In this document: positions 8,959 to 17,833 of the stretch, in pieces | Layout of the letters: every line of letters starts with the position of its first letter | How positions within the stretch are numbered: position 1 is the stretch's first letter | Origin: Fulvimarina endophytica | GTDB taxonomy: Bacteria > Pseudomonadota > Alphaproteobacteria > Rhizobiales > Rhizobiaceae | Assembly: GCF_003403015.1 (NCBI RefSeq) | Contig: NZ_QURL01000003.1 | Location: forward strand, 590,936 to 654,935 | Reading direction: 5' to 3' | DNA: 64,000 nucleotides | Notes under the pieces: model-generated | Database searches by the model: none | Told to the model about the DNA's origin: nothing | The model's input: the letters and a program-made list of their open reading frames with translations, nothing else | Translations under genes and position numbers: made by a program

Positions 8959-9417
8959 ATGCCCCTCGACCGAATCGACGTGAAGATCCTGCGTGCCCTT
9001 CAGAGCGAGGGCCGGTTGTCCAATGCGGATCTCGCCGAACGGGTGAATGTCAGCGCGGCCACCTGCCATCGCCGCACCCAGCGCCTGTTCGAGGAGGGCT
9101 ATGTTTCGGGCGTTCGGGCCGTGATCGCGCCCCGCTCGGTCGATCTCGGAACCCTCGTGATGGTGGGCGTCGTCCTCGACCGCTCCACCCCCGAAAGCTT
9201 CGCCGCCTTCGAGAGCGCCGTCGTCGCCATGAAGGAGATCCTCGACTGCAACCTCGTGGCCGGCGACTTCGACTATCTCCTGAAGATCCGCGTTCGCGAC
9301 ATGGCGGATTTCAACACCCTGCACGGCCAGCGGCTGATCACCCTTCCCGGCGTGCGCCAGACGCGGACCTTCTTCGTGATGAAGGAGGTGAAGGACAACG
9401 GCCCGCTGGCGTTCTGA
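8959..9417 (+). CDS. acdR: Lrp/AsnC-family regulator of ACC deaminase
   Basis: A 152-residue Lrp/AsnC protein with an N-terminal HTH ([13 protein letters not shown] to about 60, including [14 protein letters not shown]) and a C-terminal RAM effector domain (LVMVGVVLD onward, ending [16 protein letters not shown]). AcdR proteins in other proteobacteria sit divergently from acdS and activate it. An in-frame ATG at 8941 exists, but it lies inside a dyad and has no Shine-Dalgarno. The ATG at 8959 has AAAGGA upstream and gives the usual family N-terminus. The shared gap 8803-8958 must hold both promoters. It also contains a TTTCGAAA palindrome at 8859-8866. Confidence 0.92.
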   Translation: MPLDRIDVKILRALQSEGRLSNADLAERVNVSAATCHRRTQRLFEEGYVSGVRAVIAPRSVDLGTLVMVGVVLDRSTPESFAAFESAVVAMKEILDCNLVAGDFDYLLKIRVRDMADFNTLHGQRLITLPGVRQTRTFFVMKEVKDNGPLAF

Positions 9418-9579
9418 CGCCCGCCGGGCGGGGCTGGCCGCTGCGCCGGCCCGTAAGGATGCGGCGCGGCGGCCCGGCAGGGGGAGGGCACGCGAGACGG
9501 GGCTTGCGGCCGGGTTCGCCATCGTGCCGCGATGGCGGGCCTCCGAGACCTGTCGCTTGCCTCTCCCCCGCCCCATGGA

Positions 9580-10716
9580 TCACAGATCCACGAGCAGGCT
9601 GGAATCGATCTCCTCCACGCTGCGCGCGCCGGTCAGCGTCATGGCGACGTGCATTTCCTTGGCGATGATGTCGAGGAGTTCGCGCACGCCCGCCTCGCCG
9701 TTCGTTGCGAGCGCGTAGACGAAGGCGCGTCCGATCATGGCGATGTCGGCGCCGAGCGCGATGAGGCGCACGACGTCGAGGCCGGACCTGACGCCGGAAT
9801 CGGCGAGGATGGTGAGATCGCCCTTCACGGCATCGGCGATCGCGGGAAGGGCGCGCGCGGTGGACGGCACCCCGTCGAGCTGGCGCCCGCCATGGTTGGA
9901 GACGACGATCCCGTCGGCGCCGAAGCGCACGGCGTCCCTGGCGTCCTCCACGTCGAGAATGCCCTTGATGACGATCTGGCCCTTCCAGGCGTCGCGGATC
10001 CATTCGAGATCCTGCCAGCCAATGGACGGATCGAAATTGTCGCCGAGCCAGGCGATGTAGTCGGTCAGCTTCGTCTGCTCGCCGCGATAGGCCGAGATGT
10101 TTCCGAGATCGTGGGGCCGGCCGTTCACGCCGACATCCCAGGCCCATTGGGGATGCATCGCGGCCTGGAGCACGCGCCGGATGGGCCCGTAGGCGCCGGA
10201 CATGCCGTGATGCTTGTCGCGGTAGCGCGCGCCGGGCACCGGCATGTCGACGGTAAAGATCAGGGTCTCGCAGCCGGCCGCCTGGGCCCGCTCGAGCGCG
10301 TTGCGCATGAAGCCGCGGTCCTTCAGCACGTAGAGCTGGAACCAGAACGGCTGGCTCGTCGCCGCGGCCACCTCCTCGATCGGGCAGAGGGAGACGGTGG
10401 AGAGGGTGAAGGGCACGCCCTTGCCCTCGGCCGCGCGGGCCGCCTGAACCTCGCCGCGCCGCGCATACATGCCGCACAGGCCGACCGGCGCCAAAGCGAG
10501 GGGAAGCGAGAGTTCGCGGCCGAAGAGCGTCTTCGTCAGCTTGAGGGAGGACATGTCGCGAAGGACGCGCTGGCGCAGCGCCACCTCGGCGAGATCGCTC
10601 GTATTGCGCTGCAGCGTCCTCTCCGCATAGGAGCCGCCATCGGCGTAATGGAAGAGAAAGGGCGGGATCTTGCGCTTGGCGGCGGTCCTGTAGTCCGAAA
10701 TCGACGAGATGATCAT
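9580..10716 (-). CDS. lldD: L-lactate dehydrogenase (quinone, FMN-dependent)
   Basis: A 378-residue alpha-hydroxyacid oxidoreductase, essentially colinear with E. coli LldD from [10 protein letters not shown] to the end. Recognisable stretches include [40 protein letters not shown], the catalytic [12 protein letters not shown] (His and Arg) and [15 protein letters not shown]. It oxidises L-lactate to pyruvate at the membrane and feeds quinone. The ATG at 10716 has a strong GGCGGAGGAA upstream. It stands alone, convergent with acdR. No lldR or lldP is adjacent, but a GGGACCGGTCCC palindrome lies in its upstream region. Confidence 0.95.
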   Translation of the reverse strand: MIISSISDYRTAAKRKIPPFLFHYADGGSYAERTLQRNTSDLAEVALRQRVLRDMSSLKLTKTLFGRELSLPLALAPVGLCGMYARRGEVQAARAAEGKGVPFTLSTVSLCPIEEVAAATSQPFWFQLYVLKDRGFMRNALERAQAAGCETLIFTVDMPVPGARYRDKHHGMSGAYGPIRRVLQAAMHPQWAWDVGVNGRPHDLGNISAYRGEQTKLTDYIAWLGDNFDPSIGWQDLEWIRDAWKGQIVIKGILDVEDARDAVRFGADGIVVSNHGGRQLDGVPSTARALPAIADAVKGDLTILADSGVRSGLDVVRLIALGADIAMIGRAFVYALATNGEAGVRELLDIIAKEMHVAMTLTGARSVEEIDSSLLVDL

Positions 10717-10748
10717 GGCGTTCCTCCGCCTGTTCTTGCTTGGGGCAC

Positions 10749-10760
10749 GGGACCGGTCCC
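10749..10760. promoter_or_regulatory. 12-bp palindrome upstream of lldD
   Basis: GGGACCGGTCCC is self-complementary and lies 33 bp before the lldD ATG. It could be an operator for a GntR-type lactate regulator encoded elsewhere. In GC-rich DNA a 12-bp palindrome is only modest evidence. Confidence 0.25.
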
Positions 10761-10866
10761 TCCGGTGGCGGAGCCGGTCACCTGTCCCGCTTGTAGCAGA
10801 GATGGGGCGATCTCAAGCCCCGAACTTGCCGCGGCCCCGCAGCCGGGACGCCTCCCGCGATCGCGC

Positions 10867-12219
10867 TCACCCGGCGCGGGACGGCGCGAAATCGCGCTCC
10901 ATCGCCTTGCGCAGCACGATGGTCTCGTCCTGTCCGTCATAGGAGACGTCGGACCAGCGCACGACCTCGCCCTCGCCGACAGCGCCCGTCAGGGCCATGC
11001 CGTGGGCAAGGCCGATCGGCACCGCGTCGAGCCGGCTCGAGACATCGGCCGGAACAAGCTTGCCGTAGACCGTGAAGCCGCCTTCGCCGTCGAGGGTCTC
11101 GCCGGCGACAAGATCGCGCTTGGCGACGGCGACCACGTCCGCGCTCCAGGCCCGCGTCGCGCCCGTCGGCTCGCCCCGGGTCGCGATGCTGGCGACGGAG
11201 ACGCCGAGTTCGAGGCCGATGAGATGATAGGGCTTGTAGGTCGCGGCATAGCGGCCGCTCTGATCGGTGAGGAGCCCGTACTGGCGGAAGCAGTCCCGGA
11301 CATAGGGGGTCTCGCCCTCGATCACCACGAAGACGCCCCAGCGCAGGTCGCGGAAGACGGGCCGGCCGTCGCGCTCAACCGAGGAGACGACCTCGACCGT
11401 TCCCTTGCGCTCCAGAACGCCGCCGTCCGAGACCGGGCGAAGCAGCGTCTGCAGGTCGTCGGCCCCGCAGGCCGGGAAGAGAAGGCCATCGCGCGGAGGC
11501 AGGAGGCCGCAGGCATTGGAGACCGCCGCCATCTCGAGCGCCGACTTGGTGCCGTCGAGGAAGGAGTTGAACATCTTCGGGTTGAAGTCGCCGCTCGCCA
11601 GCTGCTCCGGCGTGAAGCCGTAATGGCTCCATACGGTATCGGGCGTCGACTGGTGATATTGCGGCAGATATTTCGTGCCCTTGCCGGCGCAGACCACCTC
11701 GAAGCCGCTGCATCGTGCCCAGTCCACGAGTTCGGCGATGAGCGCGGGCTGGTCGCCGGAGGCCATGGAATAGACGATGCCCGCCTCGGCGGCCTTGCGC
11801 GCGAGCATCGGCCCGGCGAGGACGTCGGCCTCCACATTGACCATGACGATATGCTTGCGATGCTCGCAGGCCGCCAGAACATGTCTCACGCCGGCGGCCG
11901 GATGGCCGGTCGCATCGATCACCAGATCGACGAAGGGGCTTGCGATGAGCGCCGCCGAATCCTCGGTGACGAAGGTCGAACCGGTGGATGCGGCCGTCTC
12001 GAAGGAGGTCGCGGCGAAGGCCTCGGCCGGCCAGCCGACGCGCGCGAGGGAACGGCGCGCATTGTCCGGCGACAGATCGGCGATGGCGGTGAGATGGACG
12101 CCCGGCGTCCGGCGCGCCTGGGCCAGATACATCGAGCCGAACTTGCCCGCGCCGATGAGGCCGACACGGACCGGGCGCCCCTCGGCTTCGAGCGCCTGCA
12201 GCTTGCGAAACATCGACAT
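10867..12219 (-). CDS. DRL/homoserine-dehydrogenase-like NAD(P)H oxidoreductase with SAF domain
   Basis: A 450-residue Rossmann oxidoreductase. VRVGLIGAGKFGSMYL (about 18-33) is the dinucleotide site. VDLVIDATGHPAAG, IVMVNVEADVLAGP, SMASGDQP and CAGKGTKY follow the order seen in Brucella DRL, the DXR-like enzyme that makes 2-C-methyl-D-erythritol 4-phosphate. The C-terminal part (VVAVAKRDLVAGETLDGEGGFTVYG) is an SAF-type domain. Known DRLs and their paralogues of unknown function share this layout, so either MEP-pathway DRL or a catabolic paralogue fits. The divergent LysR gene argues for the latter. The start at 12219 is fixed by GGAGGAA six bases upstream; an ATG at 12234 overlaps that site and is rejected. 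Confidence 0.72.
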   Translation of the reverse strand: MSMFRKLQALEAEGRPVRVGLIGAGKFGSMYLAQARRTPGVHLTAIADLSPDNARRSLARVGWPAEAFAATSFETAASTGSTFVTEDSAALIASPFVDLVIDATGHPAAGVRHVLAACEHRKHIVMVNVEADVLAGPMLARKAAEAGIVYSMASGDQPALIAELVDWARCSGFEVVCAGKGTKYLPQYHQSTPDTVWSHYGFTPEQLASGDFNPKMFNSFLDGTKSALEMAAVSNACGLLPPRDGLLFPACGADDLQTLLRPVSDGGVLERKGTVEVVSSVERDGRPVFRDLRWGVFVVIEGETPYVRDCFRQYGLLTDQSGRYAATYKPYHLIGLELGVSVASIATRGEPTGATRAWSADVVAVAKRDLVAGETLDGEGGFTVYGKLVPADVSSRLDAVPIGLAHGMALTGAVGEGEVVRWSDVSYDGQDETIVLRKAMERDFAPSRAG

Positions 12220-12314
12220 CGCGGGTTCCTCCATCCGTCCATCGCGCCGATCGAGGATCGGGCCGGTGCCTCCTCCCGGCGCCGGCAGAAAACTCTAGTC
12301 GCCGGGCGAGGCTT

Positions 12315-12328
12315 GTGTAAATTCGCAC
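12315..12328. promoter_or_regulatory. Imperfect dyad between oxidoreductase and lysR
   Basis: GTGTAAATTCGCAC is an imperfect inverted repeat (10 of 14 positions symmetric, centred on AATT) in the 140-bp divergent gap, 32 bp before the lysR ATG. It is a candidate LysR site, weakly supported. Confidence 0.3.
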
Positions 12329-12359
12329 GGAAGCACGACCGGTTTGCAAGAATCCCCAT

Positions 12360-13268
12360 ATGCGCGCGATCGACTGGAACAATCTGAACGCCTTTCTCGC
12401 GGTGGCGAGGGCCGGGAAGCTGACCCTTGCGGCACGGCGCCTCGGCGTCGACCATTCGACCTTGAGCCGGCGCATCGCCGCGCTCGAGGCCTCGCTTGCG
12501 ACATCGCTCTTCGAGCGCTCGCCGAACGGCTACCGCATGACCGAGGACGGCCGGCGGGTTCTGGCGGAGGTGCAGGACATGGAGGACGCGGTCGTGCGCA
12601 TCCAGCGCGATACGGACGCTGCGGGTGGAAGCATCGAGGGACCGATCAGGCTGACCATGCCCGAAGGCTTCTCGACCGGTTTCCTCGTCCATCACCTCGC
12701 CGCCCTCAAGGCCGAGCATCCGAGGCTGACGGTCGAACTCATCGCCGATCCGAGCATTGTCAGCCTCGGCAAGCGGGAGGCCGATATCGCTGTGATGATG
12801 GAGAGGCCCGCCCAGGGGCAGCTCGTCTCCAAAAAGCTCTGCGACTACGAATACGGGCTCTATGCCAGCCGCGACTATCTCGCTTCCCTATCCTACGGGA
12901 TCGCCTCGATCGCCGACATGAACCGGTCGATCCTCATCGGCTACATCCCCGACCGGCTGCCGACACCGGCCCACGACTATCTCGCCGAACTCCTGCCCGG
13001 GCGGCAGGCCGATCTTCAGGTGAGCAACATCCTGACCCAGGTGGAGGCGACGGCCGCAGGTCTCGGCCTTGCCTGCCTGCCGGCCTTCATCGCCGGGCGG
13101 CGGCCCGAACTCGTGCGGCTTCTGGCGGACGATTGCCGCTTCGAGCGCTCCTACTGGATCGTCACCCATGCCAATGCGCGCTATGCGGCGAGGACGAGGG
13201 CGGTGAAGGACTTCCTCGCGGGTCTCGTCGCCCGCAATGCCCGCTTCTTCAGGCCTTCGGCCTCCTGA
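12360..13268 (+). CDS. LysR-family transcriptional regulator
   Basis: A 302-residue LysR-type regulator. The HTH is at 5-60 (WNNLNAFLAVARAGKLTLAA, HSTLSRRIAALE) and the effector-binding domain at about 90-295 (GPIRLTMPEGFSTGFL, then ADIAVMMERP). The ATG at 12360 has no strong Shine-Dalgarno, but homology begins at once. It diverges from the DRL-like oxidoreductase, its most likely target. It ends 14 bp before the dgkA stop, so the two genes are convergent. Confidence 0.9.
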   Translation: MRAIDWNNLNAFLAVARAGKLTLAARRLGVDHSTLSRRIAALEASLATSLFERSPNGYRMTEDGRRVLAEVQDMEDAVVRIQRDTDAAGGSIEGPIRLTMPEGFSTGFLVHHLAALKAEHPRLTVELIADPSIVSLGKREADIAVMMERPAQGQLVSKKLCDYEYGLYASRDYLASLSYGIASIADMNRSILIGYIPDRLPTPAHDYLAELLPGRQADLQVSNILTQVEATAAGLGLACLPAFIAGRRPELVRLLADDCRFERSYWIVTHANARYAARTRAVKDFLAGLVARNARFFRPSAS

Positions 13269-13282
13269 TCTCGCATCTCGCC

Positions 13283-13687
13283 CTAGAGGAGGAAGGCGAG
13301 CGGCAGGCAGGCGCCATTGGCGCAGAGAGCGAAGAGGACGGCGAGCGAGCCCAGATCCTTGGCGTTGCGCGCCGCATCGCTGTAGCGCGGCGAGACATGG
13401 TCGACGATCTCCTCGATCGCCGTGTTCAGGGCTTCGAGGGCGTAGAGCACGAGAAGCAGCACACCCTGCGCGAGCCAGACCACCGCGCTCGACCCGACAA
13501 GGGCGTGGAAGCCGAGAACGAGGATGGTCGCTGCGATCTCCTGGCGGAAGGCCGGCTCGACCGAGAGCCTTTTCAGCCCCGAGATCGAATAGCTCGTGGA
13601 GGCGAAGAGATGGGCGAGCCCCTTGCGCTTGGGCGGAACCTTGGCGTCGGCGGGCTCGGCGGCAAACGGCTTCGGGCGGGCGCTCAT
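13283..13687 (-). CDS. dgkA: Diacylglycerol kinase (DgkA)
   Basis: A 134-residue integral membrane diacylglycerol kinase. The catalytic stretch YALEALNTAIEEIVDHVSPR matches the E-x2-N-[ST]-AIE-x2-VD motif, followed by ARNAKDLGSLAVL. Three hydrophobic segments follow a polar lysine-rich N-terminus of about 28 residues. The ATG at 13687 starts two bases after the eptA stop, suggesting translational coupling. A TTG six bases earlier is less likely. EptA releases diacylglycerol when it takes phosphoethanolamine from phosphatidylethanolamine, and DgkA recycles that diacylglycerol to phosphatidic acid, so the pair makes biochemical sense. Confidence 0.92.
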   Translation of the reverse strand: MSARPKPFAAEPADAKVPPKRKGLAHLFASTSYSISGLKRLSVEPAFRQEIAATILVLGFHALVGSSAVVWLAQGVLLLVLYALEALNTAIEEIVDHVSPRYSDAARNAKDLGSLAVLFALCANGACLPLAFLL

Positions 13688-13689
13688 AC

Positions 13690-15342
13690 TCAACTTTCCG
13701 GTCCTTCGAGGCTCGACGTGACGAGGCCATTGTCGCGGCAGGGCGCGGCGATATCCAGCGCCCTGTCATAGACCTTGGTCCCGACGCCCATCAGGCCAAG
13801 GACGGTGTGGAACAGATTGTCGTGACTGAACGCCTCGTCGCGCTCCTTTGCAAGGCATGCCGTCTCGATCCCGTCGCTCGATTGGAACCCGTCCGACAGC
13901 CAGGCGATCATCGGCACATGGGTCTGCTCGGACGGCGCCAGAAAATAGGGGGCGGCATGGAGGTAGAGCCCCTTCTCGCCGAGCGATTCCCCGTGATCGG
14001 AGACGTAGAGCATCGCGGTGTCGAGCCGGTCGCTCGCCTTGCCCAGCACCGTCACGACGTCGTCGAGAAACCGATCGGTCTCGACGATCGTGTTGTCATA
14101 GGCGTTGACGATCTCCTCGCGGCTGCAATCGGCGAACTCGGCGGTGCGGCAGTCGGGCGTGAAATGCCGCGCCGTCTCGTCATAGCGGGCGTAATAGGCC
14201 GGGCCGTGGCTTCCGAGCTGGTGGAGGACGATCACCGTGTCGCCCTCGACCGCGCCGAGCGCCTTTACGAGACGATCGGTGAGGATGTCGTCGCGGCACT
14301 CGCCGCCCTCGCAGTAGCGCGGATCGTTCGTCTCGGGCAGGAATTCGTAGGGCACCCGGTCCGCGACCTTCTTCGAACCGGTGTTGTTGTCGAACCATTC
14401 GACCCCGACGCCCGCATGGGTCAGAACGTCGAGGACGTTCTCTGTCGTATCCGACTTGTCCTCGGAATAGTCGCTGCGCGGATAGACCGAGAACATGCAG
14501 GGCACGGAAATCGCCGTCGCCGTGCCGCAGCTCGAAACGTTCGAGAAGGCGAGGATGTCGTCTCGGGCCGAAAGCTTCGGATTGGTCGGCCGGTCATAGC
14601 CAAGAAGGCTGAAATTCGCCGCCCGGGCCGTCTCGCCGACGACCACCACGAGAACCCGGGGCCTGTCGCCCGGCTTTGGCATTCGCTTCGCGTCGAGGCC
14701 GAGCGGCTGGACCACGAGCGGGCCCGACCGGGTCTCGTGCACGGCGTATTTGACGCTCGCAACGAGGCTTGCCGCAGGGTTCAGGCTTGCGAGGAACTCG
14801 CGATGGGCGCGGAAGGTCGAGGCATAGACCGAATAGTTGGAGAAGACGATCGCGCAGACGACGATCAGCGAGGGGACGATCACGGCGGTGTTCCATCCCG
14901 CCTTGGCGAGAACCCGGCGATGATCGACGCGGACGAAGGCGATGAGAGCTGCGGGCAGGAGCCCGTAGAGAGCGATATGGGCAAAGAGGGCCGGCGTCAG
15001 CAGGTGGCCGGCTTCCGGTCCCGTCGTCTCCATCGCGTTCTGGATCATGTCGCGATCGATGAGGGTGCCGAAGGTCTGCGTGAAATAGGAGGCGGTCGCG
15101 GCGACGAGGACGAGCGCGATGAAGACCGGCTTGATCACGTATTTAACAGAGACCATGATCAGGAGCGACGATCCGAGCAGGAAGAGCGCGAGCGCGAGCG
15201 CGGCAAGTTCCAGCTTGTGTGGCCCGAAGATCTCCAGTCCCGTCGCCCAGAAGCGGGCATTGGCGAAGGCGAGGAGATAGGCGGTGGTGAGGAAACTCAG
15301 CTGAATGCTCGTCAGGTGCGGGCGAACGGCGGAAAGCGACAT
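13690..15342 (-). CDS. eptA: Lipid A phosphoethanolamine transferase (EptA/PmrC)
   Basis: A 550-residue inner-membrane enzyme with five N-terminal transmembrane helices (about 12-170) and a periplasmic sulfatase-fold domain. It transfers phosphoethanolamine to lipid A phosphates, lowering negative charge and polymyxin binding. VVVGETARAANFSLLGYDRPTNP contains the metal ligand E237. The nucleophile is T276 in SCGTATAISVPCMFS, with C272 and C282 spaced as in EptA/MCR disulfides. YVSDHGESLGEKG supplies the Asp-His metal ligands. The ATG at 15342 gives the standard N-terminus. It is followed by dgkA and is divergent from a two-component system whose regulator probably controls it. Confidence 0.94.
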   Translation of the reverse strand: MSLSAVRPHLTSIQLSFLTTAYLLAFANARFWATGLEIFGPHKLELAALALALFLLGSSLLIMVSVKYVIKPVFIALVLVAATASYFTQTFGTLIDRDMIQNAMETTGPEAGHLLTPALFAHIALYGLLPAALIAFVRVDHRRVLAKAGWNTAVIVPSLIVVCAIVFSNYSVYASTFRAHREFLASLNPAASLVASVKYAVHETRSGPLVVQPLGLDAKRMPKPGDRPRVLVVVVGETARAANFSLLGYDRPTNPKLSARDDILAFSNVSSCGTATAISVPCMFSVYPRSDYSEDKSDTTENVLDVLTHAGVGVEWFDNNTGSKKVADRVPYEFLPETNDPRYCEGGECRDDILTDRLVKALGAVEGDTVIVLHQLGSHGPAYYARYDETARHFTPDCRTAEFADCSREEIVNAYDNTIVETDRFLDDVVTVLGKASDRLDTAMLYVSDHGESLGEKGLYLHAAPYFLAPSEQTHVPMIAWLSDGFQSSDGIETACLAKERDEAFSHDNLFHTVLGLMGVGTKVYDRALDIAAPCRDNGLVTSSLEGPES

Positions 15343-15782
15343 GGGCTTGCTCGGCTGCTGGCTGCGAAGGGAGCGCCGCGATGCTCCCTCGTTCGGGCAG
15401 GCGGGCGGCGTCCGGCAGCTTCCTTATCGCGTCGGTTGCGCCGCGTCCCGCTCGGCCTTTCTCACGATGTTCGATCCCGACAGGTCTTCGACAGGTTGGC
15501 AGCTCGCGCCCGAACCGGCACCGCGACGGCGGGGAACGCGCGGTTTCGCCGTGCCGGCGCACACCATTCTCCTTGCGCGCGCGCCGGGTTCGGGCTTCAT
15601 GATGGGTCTCCTGATGATTCGTGACGCCAGCCGGGTGATGTCATTGTTCGCGACCACTGCCGATCCTGCCGCCATTGCGACCGCGCCGCGTGCGCCGAAG
15701 ACTTTCGCCGGCAGAGCGCGCACCCGCGCTGCAAGCAGCCCCCTCGCGCCGGGCGATCGCCCCGGTCCGGGCGCCTGATCCC
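15343..15782. other. 440-bp intergenic region between eptA and the response regulator
   Basis: No convincing gene lies here. A 99-codon minus-strand open frame at 15424-15723 has no recognisable domain and poor composition. The region must hold the eptA promoter and that of the two-component operon. An 11-bp-period direct repeat at 15478-15496 is the clearest signal. Confidence 0.7.
15478..15496. promoter_or_regulatory. OmpR-type direct repeat upstream of eptA
   Basis: CGACAGGT occurs at 15478-15485 and exactly again at 15489-15496, an 11-bp period with CTT between. Tandem head-to-tail half-sites one helical turn apart are typical for OmpR/PhoB-family dimers. The site is 136 bp upstream of the eptA ATG, in the gap shared with the response regulator gene. 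Confidence 0.5.
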
Positions 15783-16457
15783 GTGCGTCTTCTTCTCGTC
15801 GAGGACAGTCCGCGCCTGACCGAGCTTCTGCGCGAGACGGTGCATCAGGCCGGCTGGCGGATCGATTGCGCGGGAACGCTCGCCGAGGCGCGCTTGATGG
15901 TCGCGACCGATGCCTACGATCTGTGCGTCCTCGATCTCGGAATGCCGGACGGCAACGGGCTCGACCTTCTCGCCGCCATGCGGGCCGCAGGCTCGACGCT
16001 TCCCGTCCTCGTCGTGACCGCGATCGGGGACGTCGATTCGCGCATCGCGGGGCTCGATGCGGGAGCGGACGACTACCTCGCCAAGCCCTTCCATCACCGT
16101 GAATTCCTCGCGCGCTGCCGGGCGATCGCCCGGCGCGGGACGACGAGCGCGCCGATCCTGTCGGCGGGCCGGCTGCGCTACGACCCGGCCTCGGCGCTGC
16201 TGACCTGCGAGAACACGGCGATCGCGCTCGCGCCGCGCGAACGCCAGCTGATCGAGATCCTGATGCGCGAGGTGGGCCGGGTCGTCTCCAAGCGGCGGCT
16301 CGAGGACGCCCTGTCGGAGGCCGGCGACGTCTTCACCACCAATGCGCTCGAAGTTCTCGTCTCGCGCCTGCGCAAGCGCATATCGGAGGTCGAGGCCGGG
16401 GCCGAGATCGAGACGGTTCGCGGCATCGGCTATCTCCTGCGGTCGACCGAGCCGTGA
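15783..16457 (+). CDS. OmpR-family response regulator
   Basis: A 224-residue response regulator. The receiver domain starts at VRLLLVEDSPRL; the phospho-acceptor is Asp in CVLDLGMPDGNGLDLL (about 51), with Thr in VVTAIGD and Lys in YLAKPFHH. The C-terminal winged helix ends GIGYLLRSTEP. The frame is open further upstream, but the receiver begins at the GTG at 15783, taken as start; no strong ribosome-binding site is seen. The stop overlaps the kinase GTG (GTGA), so both are translated together. Divergence from eptA-dgkA suggests a PmrA-like role in envelope remodelling. Confidence 0.88.
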   Translation: MRLLLVEDSPRLTELLRETVHQAGWRIDCAGTLAEARLMVATDAYDLCVLDLGMPDGNGLDLLAAMRAAGSTLPVLVVTAIGDVDSRIAGLDAGADDYLAKPFHHREFLARCRAIARRGTTSAPILSAGRLRYDPASALLTCENTAIALAPRERQLIEILMREVGRVVSKRRLEDALSEAGDVFTTNALEVLVSRLRKRISEVEAGAEIETVRGIGYLLRSTEP

Positions 16458-17833
16458 GCGAGGCACGCTCCCTTCTCGGTCTCGTCGCGCGGCGCATCCT
16501 TCTCTTCGCCACGCTCGCCGTCGCCATCCAGTCGGTCGTGGTCTTCGTCTCCTACTGGTTCGACGAGGACGAACTCGGCCGGATCATGGTCGAGCACGAG
16601 ACGGAAACGATCGCCTCGGCCTTTCTCGGCCGGGAGGGCGATCCGGATCTCGACATCATCCGCGACCGCTATGGCATCGGAGGCGAGGCCGAGGCGGGCA
16701 GCGATGCGAGCGGCCGGTCCCCGGATGCGCGCGCGGGCTACCGGATCCTGGTCCAGAGCCCGGCCGGCGTTCTCTACGACGATTGCGGGATCGATTGCGC
16801 ACATCCTCTCCTGGTCCCGGCGACGGATCCCCCCGATTTCTGGTTCCGGATCGTCGAGCCGGGCATGCCGCTCTCGATCGTCGGCGGCCGGCGCTTTCGC
16901 GAGGCGGACGGGACGCCGCTGGTCGTCGAATTCGCGGCGATCGACGATCCCCGTTCGCTGGTTCTCGGCGTTCTGACCGAGGAGATGGTTGAGCACATGG
17001 CCTGGCCGATGGGGCTCCTCCTGTTTCTCGTCTTCGGCGCGACCACGCTTTCGATCCGCTCGGCGCTGCGCCCCATGGACGCCGTGGTCGCGGCCGCCGA
17101 TGCGATCGATCCGAGGCGTAGCCTCCAGCGTTTGCCGGGCGAGCGCCTTCCCCGCGAGATCCTGAGGCTCGTGGGCGCGGTCAATCGCGCCTTCGACCGG
17201 GCCGAGGCGCTGATCGGCTCCCAGAAGATCTTCGCGGCCTCGATCGCCCACGAGATCCGCACGCCGGTCTCGATCGTCAAGCTGGAATTGTCGCGGATCG
17301 ACCATCCGCGCGCGCGCAAGGCGGAGGGCGATATCGACGGCCTCACCCATGTGCTGGAGCAGTTGACGGCTCTCGCCCGCCTCGATGCCGTCGAAGCGGA
17401 AGCGTTCACCTTCGAGCCGCTCGGAACATTCGTCGAGGGGGTGGTCGAGGACATCGCGCCACTGGTCTTCGGCTCCGGCCGCACGATCGCCTTCGAGCGG
17501 GCGGCCGATCCGAGAGTCCGCATCTCACGCACGCTCGCAACGACGCTCGTTCGAAACCTCGTCGAGAACGCCATCAAGCACACGCCGGCCGGAACCCAGA
17601 TCCTCGTCAGGGTGGAGGCGCCGGCGACGATCCTCGTCGTGGACGACGGGCCGGGATTCGGCGAGGGCTGGACCGGTGTCGATACGGGCATCGCCAGCGT
17701 CAAATCCACCGGCTCGCTCGGCCTCGGCCTGAAGATCGCCGATCGTATCGCCGCGATCCTCGGCGGTTCGCTGACGATCGCTCCGGGCCGGGATCGCGGT
17801 GCCCGAATCACGGTCGCGCTTCCCGCGCCTTGA
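16454..17833 (+). CDS. Membrane sensor histidine kinase
   Basis: A 459-residue sensor kinase with a transmembrane helix at about 10-33, a periplasmic domain to about 175, a second helix at about 178-198 and then HAMP-like sequence. The H-box is FAASIAHEIRTPVSIV (about 259-274), the N-box NLVENAIKHTP, the G1 box DDGPGF and the G2 box STGSLGLGLKIADRIA. The periplasmic domain holds a CGIDC pair that could form a disulfide or bind metal. The GTG start overlaps the regulator stop. The ligand is unknown. By analogy with PmrB it may sense cations, low pH or cationic peptides, but the sensor domain is not recognisably PmrB. Confidence 0.88.
   Translation: MSEARSLLGLVARRILLFATLAVAIQSVVVFVSYWFDEDELGRIMVEHETETIASAFLGREGDPDLDIIRDRYGIGGEAEAGSDASGRSPDARAGYRILVQSPAGVLYDDCGIDCAHPLLVPATDPPDFWFRIVEPGMPLSIVGGRRFREADGTPLVVEFAAIDDPRSLVLGVLTEEMVEHMAWPMGLLLFLVFGATTLSIRSALRPMDAVVAAADAIDPRRSLQRLPGERLPREILRLVGAVNRAFDRAEALIGSQKIFAASIAHEIRTPVSIVKLELSRIDHPRARKAEGDIDGLTHVLEQLTALARLDAVEAEAFTFEPLGTFVEGVVEDIAPLVFGSGRTIAFERAADPRVRISRTLATTLVRNLVENAIKHTPAGTQILVRVEAPATILVVDDGPGFGEGWTGVDTGIASVKSTGSLGLGLKIADRIAAILGGSLTIAPGRDRGARITVALPAP

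Noticed and set aside
9532..12387. 951-codon plus-strand frame across lldD and the DRL-like gene
   Set aside because: It spans two real minus-strand genes and their promoter gap, and has no recognisable domain.
15424..15723. 99-codon minus-strand frame between eptA and the response regulator
   Set aside because: No domain, no ribosome-binding site and it covers the expected divergent promoters.
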